A DNA stretch of 64,000 nt, from assembly GCF_947179515.1 (NCBI RefSeq), contig NC_067477.1:127752896-127816895 (forward strand), given 5' to 3'. The DNA comes from Apodemus sylvaticus (lineage: Eukaryota; Chordata; Mammalia; Rodentia; Muridae). The notes beneath the pieces are model-generated. The model worked only from the letters and a program-made list of their open reading frames with translations, was not told the origin of the DNA and ran no database searches. A program made the position numbers and the translations under genes. Shown here one piece after another: positions 1-11,020 of this stretch (the first letter of the stretch is position 1; each line of letters opens with the position of its first letter).

Positions 1-724
1 GATGGACATCAAAGCACTATTTATAATATCCCCTAGCAGGAAACAACGCAGATGACCACAAATAGTAGATGTAAGTAATACCTTATACTCAAGCATTAGC
101 ACACTGCAGATCACTGACAATGAGCAGACTTAACAGTGAGCGGCCTCACCGGAGCAACTTGGAAGAAGCCAGATGAGCAGGTAGCCATGCTCTGGGCAGT
201 TCTGTCCATACAAAGCTCAGGTGTGAGGAAAGCTGATCCACTGTGCCGAGAGCAAATCCAGAATGCTTACCTTTGCTTGGGAATGCTAGCCATTATACTG
301 AAGCCAAATGGAAGCTGCCGGGTACTGTTGAGGATTAAGGTAAGGCAACAAACCCAGGCTGCTCAGAGGAGTGAGTTCACATTGTGAAAATACCATTTGC
401 ACGCTTTCTTACACTCTTATTTATTCAGCACACACACACTTATCTGTTGAACCATCTTTCTTCCCACCCCCCAAAATGGATTTTTATGTGTGTTATTTGT
501 CAATAAAAAATGTCAAAAAGGGTCATATTCAGGTATTATAAATACATCAGCATTCTTTAAGATTTTTATTACTGGAGAGCGGACACCCAGAGAAGTTGAG
601 GAAATTGTCTGCTGACGATCTTTGAATAAGACTTCTGAACTCTGATGTGTTTTTTCTGATACTGATTCTCTGGTAGTTTCAAATGTTATTGTAAATTTTA
701 TTGGATTTATTCATCTTATTTAAT
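1..724. other. Mostly unique DNA, possible L1 remnant at 1-90
   Basis: No gene is visible. The first ~90 bases resemble a decayed stretch of L1 ORF2 ('agcactatttataatat' followed by a 'ggaaacaac' word), but the match is short and could be chance. The remainder is AT-rich with no repeat I recognise. Confidence 0.3.
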
Positions 725-920
725 ATGTGTGTGTTTTGCCTACATAGATTTAGGGGAAACATAACCATAGCATAGTACCCACAAAGGTAAGAGAAGAACA
801 CCAGACCCTCAGGAACTAGAATTATGGATGGTTGTGAACTATCTTGTGGATGCCAGAATCAGACCCGGATCCTCTGCAAGAACAAGTGCTCTTAAGCACT
901 GAACCATCTTTCCAGAGCCT
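725..920 (-). mobile_element. B3/B2-type SINE
   Basis: Read on the minus strand, the block starts with the tRNA-derived head ('ctggaaagatggttcagt', then 'cttaagagcacttg') and runs through the B3 body towards 725. It is diverged from consensus. The URR1 element begins 6 bases beyond its head, and the SINE head overlaps the left copy of the URR1 TSD. The B2 versus B3 assignment is uncertain; the tRNA-derived SINE class is fairly sure. Confidence 0.75.
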
Positions 921-926
921 CTAGGT

Positions 927-1164
927 CAGTGGTTCTCAACCTGTGGGTCACAACCCCTTTGGGAATCAAATGGTTTTTTTCACAGGGGCCACCTAATACC
1001 ATTGGAAAACACAGGTGTTTATATTGTGATTCATAACAGAAGCAAAATTACAGTTATGACTGAGCAATGAAGATAATTTTATGGTGCATGTGGAGGGTGC
1101 AGTTCACCACAATATGAGGAACTGAATTAAAGGGTTGTGGAATTAGGAAGGTTGAGAACCACTG
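927..1164. mobile_element. URR1-like non-autonomous hAT DNA transposon, complete
   Basis: The element is 238 bp with near-perfect terminal inverted repeats: it starts 'cagtggttctcaacc' and ends 'ggttgagaaccactg'. An 8-bp direct repeat, ctctaggt, flanks it at 919-926 and 1165-1172. An 8-bp TSD is the hallmark of hAT transposition. The length and internal words such as 'aaaattacagttatga' match rodent URR1. It has no coding capacity, so it was mobilised in trans by a hAT transposase. A second, more decayed copy lies at 17453. Confidence 0.9.
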
Positions 1165-1199
1165 CTCTAGGTAAAAGTTTAGAAAAGTATTACTATGGA

Positions 1200-1329
1200 C
1201 CTAGGAGATGCCCAGGAAATAAAAGTGCTGGCAGGGGACCTCTGGATCTTGCCAGCCAAACAATATAGACAAAATGGTGAGCTCTAGTTTCAACGAGAGA
1301 GACCCTGTCACATAAAACACAAAGTATAG
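1200..1329 (+). mobile_element. B4 SINE, left part (split by a B1)
   Basis: The text 'ggtgagctctagtttcaacgagagagaccctgtc' region is B4-like; it corresponds to the B1-derived right arm of B4. The element stops at an inserted B1 and resumes at 1488. The 5' end is poorly defined. Confidence 0.6.
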
Positions 1330-1487
1330 TTGAGCAGTGGTGGCTCATGCCTTTAATCCCAGAACTTGGAAGTACGAGGTAGATGGATCTCTCTGATTTC
1401 AAGGCCAGCCTGGTCTACAGAGTGAGTTCTAAGACAGCCAGAACTACACAGTGAAATTCTGTCTCAAAACAAAACAAACAAAAAACC
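1330..1487 (+). mobile_element. B1 SINE nested in a B4
   Basis: Recognisable B1 body: 'tttaatcccag', 'ggccagcctggtctacaga', 'ctgtctcaaaac', and an A/C-rich tail. It interrupts the B4 whose halves lie at 1200-1329 and 1488-1590, so it inserted later. No clean TSD is visible. Confidence 0.85.
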
Positions 1488-1590
1488 CAAAATAGAGGTG
1501 AGAAAGAAAGACATCCACCACAAACGTCTGGTCTCTGTACACACAGACACATGTGTGCACAATATGCCACACACAGAAATTAAGTTCTTT
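1488..1590 (+). mobile_element. B4 SINE, right part
   Basis: The words 'gaggtgagaaagaaagacatccacca' region and 'ctggtctctgtacacacaga' match the B4 3' region, which normally ends in a CA-rich tail. It continues the B4 that ends at 1329, on the far side of the B1. Confidence 0.6.
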
Positions 1591-3576
1591 ATGGAAGAAA
1601 CAGAAGAACATTTCTTGTACTACACCTATTCTAAAAGAACAATCTTGGCTTTCAATTTTCACTACTCATCAAGTAGATTTGCCTGAAAGGTAAAATATGA
1701 GGCAGTGCACTATAGCTGAGGCGTTTGATATTAACACCGGAAGTCCAAGACCTCACCATGTCCACGTGAAAGTATCACAATCTGTCTGCAGTGAGGTGAT
1801 CACTGTTATCCAACTGCTCTGCTGCACCCATGGGTGAAGTTTGTGCTATTCGCCAAAAACATTCTTGAGGAAGCCAGACATGCTTTATTCTCCCTGTTGG
1901 GGACTTCCTCATTTCTCACAAGCATGGATTCCTCACTTACAGGAAGTTACGGGAAGTCACAAGACTTTGGGAATAGGAGACAGAATGTGAAAAGAATTGA
2001 TCTCAATGGGGAAAGACCAAGCATTGACACTTACAAGCTGAAGGTGTTTGGGCAAGTCACTCTACCTATATCATCTCCTCTCCCATTGTTACCTTTCCAG
2101 GCAAACAGAAGTCCTGTTTTACCTGCTTGGCTGAGGTTTGAAGCAGAAGTTACATTACGCCTATGAAATCGGTTTTGAAAACATGCAGAAGGACTCATAC
2201 AAAATACTATTAATAGGTAAAAATATTATCCGTAAACAGTTCCTTTCCAAGCAGGTTATCTATGTGAGCCACTCCCAGGGAGGAGGACAAACCACAGGGG
2301 ACAAGCTGAAGTCCCAGACCTCGTCTGGTAGTGGAAGACAGACCGTTAAAACTGCTGAGAAGAAAGTGAAGGCAGGTCATGGACCACAGAGTGACTAGCA
2401 CGCTTCTCTAGTGGAATGGCCAGAGGAGAGAGGTGTAGTCCGACCTGTGTACTGGATGTGAGTGGGAAGCTCTATGGAAAGCGGCTCTAGGCAAAGGCAG
2501 CATGCACGTGTACTGATATGGGAGGGACTTTCACCCCCTGAGGACCAGCAAGAACACTGGTGGGGCTGGAGCAGAGAGAGCCGGGTTAGCAAACCGCGTA
2601 CAGACGAGACTCCGCGTACTGTGGTAGGAAATGGGCTCACCTGGTAAGAGGACAGAAACAGGAAAGAGAAAACAGAACTAAGCCCTGTTTGGGGCATAGG
2701 AAAATGAAAAGCAAAAGGCTCTTCTCCCTGCAAGACCATAAACCTCAGCACATTGATGGCATCACACGTTAGCATCAGAGGTGGTTTCACTGGGAAGCCA
2801 ACGAAATCCACAGTCCAGCCCTAGGAGACACGTGACATTCATAGGTCAATTATACGTATTTTCCCCCTTTGGAACGCTCATCAACTTGCCCCTGTGTTAA
2901 TGTACTTAAATGATATGGCAGGTTTCTGTCCTCAGGACGTCAGCACGTCAGACCCTGGACGTTTATAAAGATGCCAACCTCGGGTATTTTCTAAGTCTTC
3001 CCATCCGAACCAGCAGGGCTGGCATGGAGGCTTCTGTAGGTCCCCCTGCTTCCTCATTCCTTGCTACCTGGAGTCCAGACTGCCCACAACTCATGCTAGC
3101 CTTTCCACAGCCCACCCCTTTCAAGCCTCCTCCTTCCTTCTCCCCTTTCCTCCCCCAAAGCCCTCACTACCCGTCTGCAGAACTCCTGGCAGGCTCTCTT
3201 TCTGGCAACACACATGTTCTCTTGCAGCTCCATGGTTTTGCAAGTGCTGCTTCTAGAGGATCCTCACATACCATAAAGCTGGGCGTGAGACCGCTACAGC
3301 TGATCTTGTGGAAGGGTGACACAAAATGGTCCGGGAGGAGGGTGACTGCTCGGAGATGTTCAACAAGGGGGAAGAAGGATGCAGCAGTGTGGGCTTGGGG
3401 AGGGTGCAGAACTGGGTTCTGAGGAGCTTGTTCCCTTACGTTCTCTTCTTTAACCTGAAGCAAAGCTTTCTCAGAGCAGCCGCAGGCCACTGTCAGCCTT
3501 GGACAGTGGCACTGATCCCAGTGTTGACTGCACAAAACAATGTGATTATCCTGTCAGGATCTGAAAGGGAAAAGAC
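1591..3576. other. Unique DNA
   Basis: No interspersed repeat is recognised. Open frames of up to 170 codons occur (for example 2910-3422 on the plus strand), without recognisable domains. A C/T-rich stretch lies at about 3053-3180. Confidence 0.5.
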
Positions 3577-3598
3577 AAAAAAAAAAAAAAAAAAAAAA
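3577..3598 (+). repeat. (A)22 homopolymer
   Basis: An uninterrupted run of 22 adenines. I see no SINE body attached to it upstream. Confidence 0.95.
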
Positions 3599-4900
3599 GC
3601 ATAAATACAAGGCAACCTACTTAATTAAAGGCACAAACCAGGGCAACTAAAAAGCAGAATATCAAACAGGCTGGGAGAGTTTCCGGAAAGGTGAGTTACA
3701 TAATTGAGACCCAAACAAGAGTGTTCTTTTCTCAAGGTTAAGAGAAGAACCTTAGCCAAGCAGCTGTTTCCAGACTGTTCTTCCTTTTAGCTTTCTACCA
3801 AGCAGAGAAAGCTAGGGTCAGGAGCATTAGATGTGGAGCTGACTGAGGTCTCCTAAGCTAGCTATTCCCTTGGGTCAATAGGCTGTCCTCTGGGTGAGAT
3901 GTGGCTGGTGGTGACATCACAGGGCTCTGGAGATCATCACCATTTCACAACATAAGGACTGTTCCAGCTGGAAGCAACCTTTGAGACTGTGTAGCCAACC
4001 TGGTCTTGTTGAATAAAAAGTTCCAAAGGTCAGAGAAAGTTGCTCCAGGACAGGACTAGAGTCCCTGTGGTGATAGCCAGTGCCACATACTGCCAGTGCC
4101 TCTCCCATGGTACCTGCAGACAAGTCAAGTCCCCGCACCCAGGGAGCCTTTTCTGGGGGCGACTGGGAATTGCCACTCCAGCAAACTGGAGGGAGCCCCA
4201 CCCCTCCCGGCCCACAGTCTCCTCCCCTTTCTGTTTTATCTTTAGCCTCTCTTGTCCCTCCCCCAACCCACCTCTGTCCTCACAGTAGTAGAGAGAATCA
4301 TTTTGTCTGACAGTGGCTCTGCAAGACGGGAAACTGGAGACAAAGTATTTCCTTCTCTTTAAACACCTTCTTCCTCGCTTCCAGGCCATTTCTGGTACTG
4401 CTTCTAAAACAATCTGAAAATGAAGCCTCTTCAGGGTGCCCAACTAGAGGGAAAACCCAAGACATGGATGGAAGACAGCCTCACACAGGCAGGCAAAACA
4501 CCAATGAATATAAAAACAAATTATAAAAGAAAAGAAAACAAACATTTGGCTTCCTTAGGGGCACAAGCGTGTGTGTGTGTGTGTGTGTGTGTACACAAAT
4601 GGTTTTTGTAAAAAAGAACATATGTAAAAATAAATGTTGCTTTCCTTTTTTGATGATCGCCTTGCTTGATGATTTTCGTTTTTGATAATGACATGGTTAA
4701 AACAGAGAGGGAGCTGCCATCAGTTCGAGTCTTAACCTACCCACTGGTTTTTCTTCCATAGCTTTTTCCTCCCTGCTAGCCATTGCCCCTACTAGAGAAT
4801 TGCTCCTGTTCCAGGCAAATCTTTCCATAAAGGAAATACATTTGAATAGTATACTCTCAAGACCCAATAGCTTTCAATAAGAAACAAAGTCCTCTACATT
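3599..4900. other. Unique DNA
   Basis: No repeat is recognised apart from the TG microsatellite listed separately. Open frames of up to 137 codons are present but show no coding signature. Confidence 0.5.
4569..4592 (+). repeat. (GT)12 microsatellite
   Basis: Twelve perfect GT dinucleotides, likely length-polymorphic. Confidence 0.95.
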
Positions 4901-5163
4901 TGTTGGGAACCAGTGAGCTTAGCTCAATGCCCCCAGCTGAGCTGTTTGCACAGGTTTCTTGAGAGCAAAACATCCCTTAGCTTAGCTTGATTCCTGCTTT
5001 CCTGCCCTGTGTGGTAGGGGCTTCCCAGGTGCCTGACCTATGGCTATAATTGTTTTTTCCTGTTCTCTTCCCTGGCCTCTAATATATATTGCTGGTCTCT
5101 CAGTAAAGCTTTGGCATTCTCCTTACAGAATGACACGTGTCTGTGGCAGCACGGGTGCCGTCA
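4901..5163 (+). mobile_element. Solo ERV LTR (263 bp) with 5-bp TSD
   Basis: The block begins 'tgttgggaacc', ends in 'gccgtca' (TG...CA termini), and is flanked by acatt at 4896-4900 and 5164-5168. 'agtaaagctttgg' near 5103 sits where a polyadenylation signal and R/U5 boundary would be, and its wording resembles IAP-class LTRs. No internal retroviral sequence is attached, so this is a solo LTR left by LTR-LTR recombination. Subfamily is not assigned; the 5-bp TSD is atypical for IAP, which gives 6 bp. Confidence 0.65.
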
Positions 5164-6243
5164 ACATTCTTCAAAGAGAAAGATTTGGGGACAGGATTTT
5201 CTTGATCCCCTTTAGATTATAACTGAAATCAGACATCCAATGAGTCCATGTCAATCCTACCAGACATAGCCAAAAGGGGAAATCAGAGTTTTCCCCCTTG
5301 CAAGCCCATTGCAAGGGAGCAGGATTCTCTCCTGGGGTATATTACTCACCCCGATTAGGCACTCTTGTCTAATGCTACCACATTTCTTATAATAATGTCC
5401 TTTGAGGTCACAGCCTGTGCTGCTATCCTCATCAGGGACACGTGGCACTGCCCACTCAGTGTCTTCTCCTTTGGCAGAGATGAAAGGAAACATAAAACCT
5501 TATCACAGCTCAAGAAATCTTTACTTAAAGAATGACATACGCGGTGACTTCTCAGCTCCTGAGAAGATCATAGCGGTAAATCCTGCACAGTGTTGGCCGG
5601 GGTGCTTCGATGGGCAGTGAAGTGGTTCTTTGTTTTCAGGACCTGCCGAGCCAGGTTGAAGGAGGACTTGGTTGGTATGCTACCCAGGGTGTTAGCATTA
5701 CACAATCCAAGGCTGGGCAGCAGGCAGAGCTGGCACTCTCACTGGAACAGAACAAAGCCTTGGGAGAAACTTTCATTTTCCTGACGCTCTGCCAGCATTT
5801 CCAATTGTTCCAGCTCTAGACTTGGGGGACTTTAAAGATAAAGTGATAGGTTTGGAATTTATTTCACTCCTCCAAAGAAAACTACAGGAGTCTCATGGAC
5901 TTGAGCATTGCAGAGGTGTGGGCTTTCCAATTTACCCACCACATCAACAGAACCTCCCAAGGGGGAGAACTTGCAAGGGGGCCAGGACTAGACGGACCCT
6001 TTCTCTTTATTAGGCCATCCTTGTCTTAAACTTGGATTGAAATAAAGAGCTCCAGCATCTGACTGGGTGGCTGTTGCTGGGTTGCTTTTCATGTTAGGAG
6101 AACAAGACCTTTTTCATTCCTCTGGGTTCTCTCCAAGTAGAGTGGTCTTTTCAGTCTAGTGCCTTTGCGGGTGAGTAATGGGTCAGAGAGGAAGCAGAGT
6201 GTAAGTGGATGTGAGCCAGCCTGTGTATGTTTAAATGTCTAGT
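5164..6243. other. Unique DNA
   Basis: No repeat recognised. An AATAAA at about 6040-6045 has no transcript evidence in the sequence. Confidence 0.45.
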
Positions 6244-6362
6244 GCTAGCCTGGTATATCGGTGCTCACCTGTAATCCCAGTACTCAGGAGACTGAAACAG
6301 AAAGATCACACATTTGGGGCCATCCTGGGCTACATATCAAGACTCTGTTCCAAGAAACAAAA
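6244..6362 (+). mobile_element. Old B1-type SINE
   Basis: Diverged B1/PB1 words in order: 'ctcacctgtaatcccagtac', 'ggggccatcctgggctacat' and 'actctgttccaagaaac'. It has a short A-rich tail and no TSD seen. Confidence 0.75.
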
Positions 6363-7376
6363 CAATTACAAGCTTTTGCATAAGTAAACTTCTTGTCTAG
6401 AACAATTCAATAATGAATCCTCCTCAGGGTGCCTAGCTGTTTCTTGAGAATAAACTCTACACAGTGTGTCATAGACAAATGGGATGGTTAAAACACCGCC
6501 TTTCCAGGTGGCATCCACGGGTATGTCTGATGACTTCTGACTGAACAGATGTTCAGAAAACAACATCCACTTTTACGGAGGGTAGCCATTAGGCAAAGAA
6601 CATCCCATCGCAGATACGTTGAGGATAGATACATTGAGGATATAGTGGATTCATCATCCAAGACTGTCTATACCAGGATCTCAAAGAAAGTTTCACTCTG
6701 TCTCTAATACCCAGAGAAGGCACTCTTCTTCTCCTAAGCAATTATGCTACTCTTGAGAGTCTATACACTCTTTCAAGCCATCTTCAAAACCTAGCCACAT
6801 ATTCTGGATGACCTCTGCATCTTTGGTTTTGTCTGGCTAACCTGCCTATACTCCCAAATCCCAGAAGTCATTCCCACAAATAACTCAGAATTTCAAAAGG
6901 TCAGATCCCAACCCAAAAATATATCCATGCATCTCAGATTCTGACAATATAACCATTTCACAATAATGACTTCAATGACAAATATTTTAAAATCTCTTAC
7001 TCTATATCAGGAATAGTCATAAATACAAGAGACAAGTCCTTATTCTCTAAGACTTTGCCATCTGGTTGGATTTGTCACATAGATTCCGCTTGAATTTTAT
7101 CTGCCAATGAACTTAGCAGATAGCAAAAAGGAAACCTCAGGAAAAAGCCAAGATTTGCCCTCCAAGAGCAGATACGTTAAAAGGATCCCTGTGTGTGATT
7201 CAGCATCTACTTCAAACGAGAATTTTCAGTGTTTCTAATATAAACAAATAATAAATGTTTGAGGTGAAGGGTTATGCCAGTGAGACTGGTCTGGTTGCTG
7301 CATACAATTACTAAAGCCAAGCTATTTCCCATAAGTCATTTATGCGCCAACTAAAATGTTCGTATGTGTAGGGGCA
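6363..7376. other. Unique AT-rich DNA
   Basis: No gene and no repeat that I recognise. Confidence 0.45.
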
Positions 7377-7845
7377 GGGAAATCCTGGTTGTCAATGTGA
7401 TTGGATTGAGGGACCCTTAGGAAATTAGTAACGAGTACCTCTAAATGTATCTGCAGGACATTTCCAGAGATGATTAGATTGTAAGGGTTCTGACCTAATC
7501 AATTTAATCCATTGGTGAATCCAAATTTTGGATAGACAACTGGAAGATTGTGGACTATGGAAGAGAGACATAGTTGGAGTAAGTAAACCTTTTGAGGGCC
7601 TGCACTGGACATACACCTGGTCCAGGCCCCTTACTGCTCGTCCCTTGGTTTCCTGGTGACTGTAAGCAAGACAAGCAGTTTTTCCTTCTCCAGGCCCTTC
7701 CTTCCCTGTTTCTATCCAGACACAACAAAGCTGGACAACCATAGCTGAAAACTCTAAAATCAAAAGGAGCCTTTCCTTCCTGATGTTGGTTTTTCTTGAG
7801 TGTTGGTCATCTCCAATAATAAATAAATAACTGATAGAACACTGC
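7377..7845 (+). mobile_element. MaLR-type LTR-like repeat, old
   Basis: Words typical of mammalian ERVL-MaLR LTRs appear in order: 'gggttctgacctaatcaa', 'ttaatccattggtgaa', 'ctctaaaatcaaaaggagcc' and 'ttccttcctgatgttgg'. No TSD is visible and the copy is diverged. Family identity is tentative. Confidence 0.55.
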
Positions 7846-7915
7846 AGATATGAATGAGACTGAAAGTAATAAGAAAACCAGAAAGATTTTAGAGAAACTG
7901 AAAGAATTATATTTT

Positions 7916-8066
7916 GTTAGCTGTGTGACAGTATCTGAACCCCAATTTCCTTGCCTGTGTTGTTATCACAGATATTTATTGTGAGACATATGTGATGTAA
8001 AATTGATAAAGCAGTTAATACAGTGCCTGCTCACCACCATACACACTGAGCAAACACTAGTTCCAA
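7916..8066 (+). mobile_element. MIR SINE
   Basis: The MIR core order is readable: 'ttagctgtgtgac', 'ccccaatttccttgcctgtg', then 'aatacagtgcctg' and a final 'gagcaaacac'. This is an ancient tRNA-derived SINE, strongly diverged. Confidence 0.65.
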
Positions 8067-8384
8067 CGATTTCTATTATTACCCAAGAATCTCTGAGAGG
8101 AGAATCATTCTGTTTGGACATTTTGACTATGTGATCTATTTCAGTTCGAATAGTGTTAGAAATGGAGATGAAGAAGAAAGATTAACATTGTATAGAGACC
8201 ACAGTCAAGAATCTTACCCTAAATTTCAATACTTCCAGTAGAAATACTGTGAAGTAGCCTTTATTTTTTCTTCCAACTTAATAATCTCTAATGTGATTGG
8301 ATTTAATATCGGATGTAAGTTTGTGATGTAAAATTGGATGTAATGTTGTAATCCTTACATTTACGTACTCTTGAGGCTAGAGGG

Positions 8385-8710
8385 CATCTTAGTTAAGGTT
8401 TTACTGCTGTGAACAGACACCATGACCAAGGCAAGTCTTATAAAGGACAACAATTAATTGGAACTGGCTTACAGGTTCAGAGGTTCTGCCCATTATCATC
8501 AAGGCGAGAGCATGGCAGTGTCCAGGCAGGCATGGTGCAGGAGGAGCTGAGAGTTCTACATTTTCATCTGAAGGCTGCCAGAAATAGAATGACTTCCAGG
8601 CAGCTAGAAGGAGGGTCTTAAAACCCACCCGCACAGTGACACACTTCCTCCACCAAGGCCACACCCCCTAACATCATCATTCCCTGGACCAAGCGTATAC
8701 AAACCACCCC
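8385..8710 (-). mobile_element. MTD-like MaLR solo LTR with 5-bp TSD
   Basis: On the minus strand this starts near 8710 and ends near 8385. Words such as 'ttactgctgtgaacagacac' and 'gcatggtgcaggaggagctg' match the abundant MTD-type rodent LTR. A 5-bp TSD, gaggg, lies at 8380-8384 and 8711-8715, as expected for ERVL-MaLR. There is no internal region. The same family occurs in the opposite orientation at 17079. Confidence 0.8.
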
Positions 8711-10139
8711 AGAGGGTGAAACTCATTGTCTTTTTCATTCTTCTGGTGAGGTTTAGTTCTTGACCTCTGTTAAACAATTAGCACAGATAGATAGACCAAG
8801 CCTTCTAACTCATATCCAGTATTTTTTCAGTTGTTTTGAGAAAAGGAAAAAAATCTCTTTTCCCTCTGCTCCTCTTGGTCATGTTGGCAGTGTCACATGC
8901 AGGGATACACATGCTGTAGTCTCAGAGTGCCTTGCAAGCAGCTTTGGGGTTAGTCTTTAAGGTTTTTAGTTGGACTTCCCTTAAGTATAATGTGCAAATG
9001 TTTGTCAACCACAGGCCTTGAACTAGAATTCTGCAAAGCAGAGGAGCAAGAAGAGGAGGAGGTAGAAAAGAAAACTGGAACAGTTTCAAAGAGTAGCTCC
9101 CTCTTTGGTTCACAACTCAGCCTCTGGTGGGGGTCGGGGGCAGAGAACTTTTTTGTATAATGAATTGATCTTAAGTGGAAACATGGGTGATAAAAATGAT
9201 ATTCTAAATCAATAAAATCCCCACATCCCAGGACCTTGAACTCCCAATCCCTCCAACCTCTATACTTCTTACCATTAGCCTATGTCTATTCTCCATTTCC
9301 ATGCTTCTGGGCCCTGGTGAGCTTCCTCCCAATAGAGCAGAGAACAGTTCTAACAAACAAACTTGTAAGTGATGGAGATACCCCCTTTAGAAGTTGAGGG
9401 ATCTTTAAAAGACATAGTCTTTACTGTGTGAAAACCAAGGAGGGCTGGTTTGTGGTGAAGGAATAACATATTGATTATAATTTCTGTTGATGCAAAATGA
9501 TGGAAGCAGCTAGTGGCGTTTTATGTAGAGCAGTTTCCAACCTCCGTACCCTTTCCTTCCACTGACCTTACAACACCAGTGAACTGGACACAGCATGCCG
9601 TCTGACATCAAACAGATCAACCAAGAGCTAGCTGTTCTCAGCTGGCTGGACTCAGGGACCCTGGAATCCAGTAGATTTAGAGCTAAAACTGCCTTGCTTC
9701 TGTGTGCAGCTCAGAGACATCCCTCCTAGTCGATATGGAAGCCAGTGGTCGGGGCACCAGTTCTAGATCCCTCGGAAAGCGCTCTGCAATGTTCTTTACC
9801 TAAGTGCTCACACATAAAGGACAAGGAGGAAATTGATTCCAGGAAATGAGTCTCTACAGTCCCTCACTGTGTACCACTCTACTCCAATTGCTCTGAAACT
9901 GGTATGAACATTCCGCTGTGCCTAGCATTTATAATTCTAGAATTATATGAGATGGGTTTTATGAACTATTCCATAACTCTTGGGAGCAACAAAAACTACA
10001 GGGTGTGTATTACCTTATATTTTATCCTTATATTAACCCAAACTTGCCTTGTCTAGACAGATATTATAATGAATCCTTGGAAGTCTCAAAGAATATTATC
10101 ACATTGTCTTAAGTGATCCTATAATTCCTTATACATTTT
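8711..10139. other. Unique DNA
   Basis: No gene and no interspersed repeat is recognised. A small purine-rich patch lies near 9040-9072. Confidence 0.45.
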
Positions 10140-10191
10140 TTAATTTCTATTTATTTGTTTTGTGGTTTATTGGGTTTTATTTATTTTGTTT

Positions 10192-10206
10192 TGTTTTGTT
10201 TTGTTT
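10192..10206 (+). repeat. (TTTTG)n simple repeat
   Basis: About three TTTTG units in a T/G-rich stretch (10140-10210). They adjoin the far end of the minus-strand SINE and may be its A-rich tail read on the other strand. Confidence 0.7.
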
Positions 10207-10405
10207 GTATATGAGTGTTTTATTTTCATATATGTCTGTGTGCCACACCCATGCCTGATGCCTACAGAAGCCAGAAGAGGCATGGAATCTCCTGGGAATG
10301 TAGTAACAAGACGGTTATGAGTTACCATGGAAGTGCTGGGAACCAAACCCTAGTCCTTAGGAAGAGTGCCGATAGTTGTGATCACTGAACCATCTCTCCA
10401 GTATC
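10207..10405 (-). mobile_element. B3 SINE
   Basis: On the minus strand: the head 'ctggagagatggttcagtga', then the B3 body. On the plus strand 'gccagaagaggcatggaatc' is diagnostic of B3. The tail runs into the TTTTG repeat. Confidence 0.85.
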
Positions 10406-10559
10406 TTAAACATTGCTTTGTGAATGTTTAATTATTTTTTTTGTATCCAAAACCCTGAGAGAAACTGTATATTTATGATGTTGCCTAACTGTAAATATGG
10501 CCTCTCTCTAAAATTACTCCCGTGTCACCCCAATCCACTATTGTGAAGAATAATTACAG

Positions 10560-10665
10560 TTGTTATGTATCATCTACTCTGTGTGGATAGAAACCATGTC
10601 AGGAACTTCACCTATATGGTTTCATTTTATTTTCATAATTACACCCAGTTAAGGGACACTGAGTC
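10560..10665 (-). mobile_element. MIR SINE, part 1 (split)
   Basis: Reverse-oriented MIR wording: 'tcatctactctgtgtg', 'atggtttcattttatttt', 'ataattacacccag'. It is interrupted by the SINE at 10666 and continues at 10925. Confidence 0.6.
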
Positions 10666-10833
10666 TGGTGCTGGAGAGATGGCTCAGTAGTTAAGAGCAC
10701 ATAGTGCTGGTGTTCCAGAGAACCTGAGTTCGATTCCCAATACCTGTGTCAGGTGGTTCACAACTATCTATAAGTATAACTCCAGGGGACTGGACACCTC
10801 TGTCCTCCACAGTCCCATACTCACATGCATGTG

Positions 10834-10875
<42 letters not shown>

Positions 10876-10910
10876 CACCTAGGCATAATTTAAAACAATA
10901 CAAAGAAATC
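10666..10910 (+). mobile_element. B3/B2-type SINE with CA tail, inserted in a MIR
   Basis: The head 'gtgctggagagatggctcag' and 'gttaagagcac' give a clear tRNA-derived promoter half, followed by 'cctgagttcgattccc' (B-box-like). The 3' region is dominated by (CA)19 at 10835-10872. The element splits the MIR. Confidence 0.85.
10835..10872 (+). repeat. (CA)19 microsatellite
   Basis: Nineteen CA units within the 3' region of the flanking SINE. Confidence 0.95.
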
Positions 10911-10924
10911 TTTTTTAAAAAGAG

Positions 10925-11020
10925 AGGCTAGATCTAAAATGCAGAAAAGTAATTTTCCCAAGAGCACAACAGCAAGCAGTGGAGTCCCAGGACAAATTCA
11001 GGTATGTGTGACTCCAGCCC
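10925..11020 (-). mobile_element. MIR SINE, part 2
   Basis: 'aaaagtaattttcccaagag' and 'caagcagtggagtcccagga' match the second half of a reverse-oriented MIR, followed by 'gtgactccagccc'. Together with 10560-10665 it makes one MIR copy. Confidence 0.65.

Noticed and set aside
927..1164. A small structured RNA gene, suggested by the complementary ends
   Set aside because: The ends are hAT terminal inverted repeats with an 8-bp TSD.
2910..3422. 170-codon plus-strand open frame
   Set aside because: Proline/serine-rich product from a C/T-rich stretch. No domain, no splice or promoter context, and competing minus-strand frames.
10666..10760. tRNA gene
   Set aside because: The A-box and B-box-like words belong to the tRNA-derived head of a SINE. 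The same holds for the other B2/B3/B4 heads.
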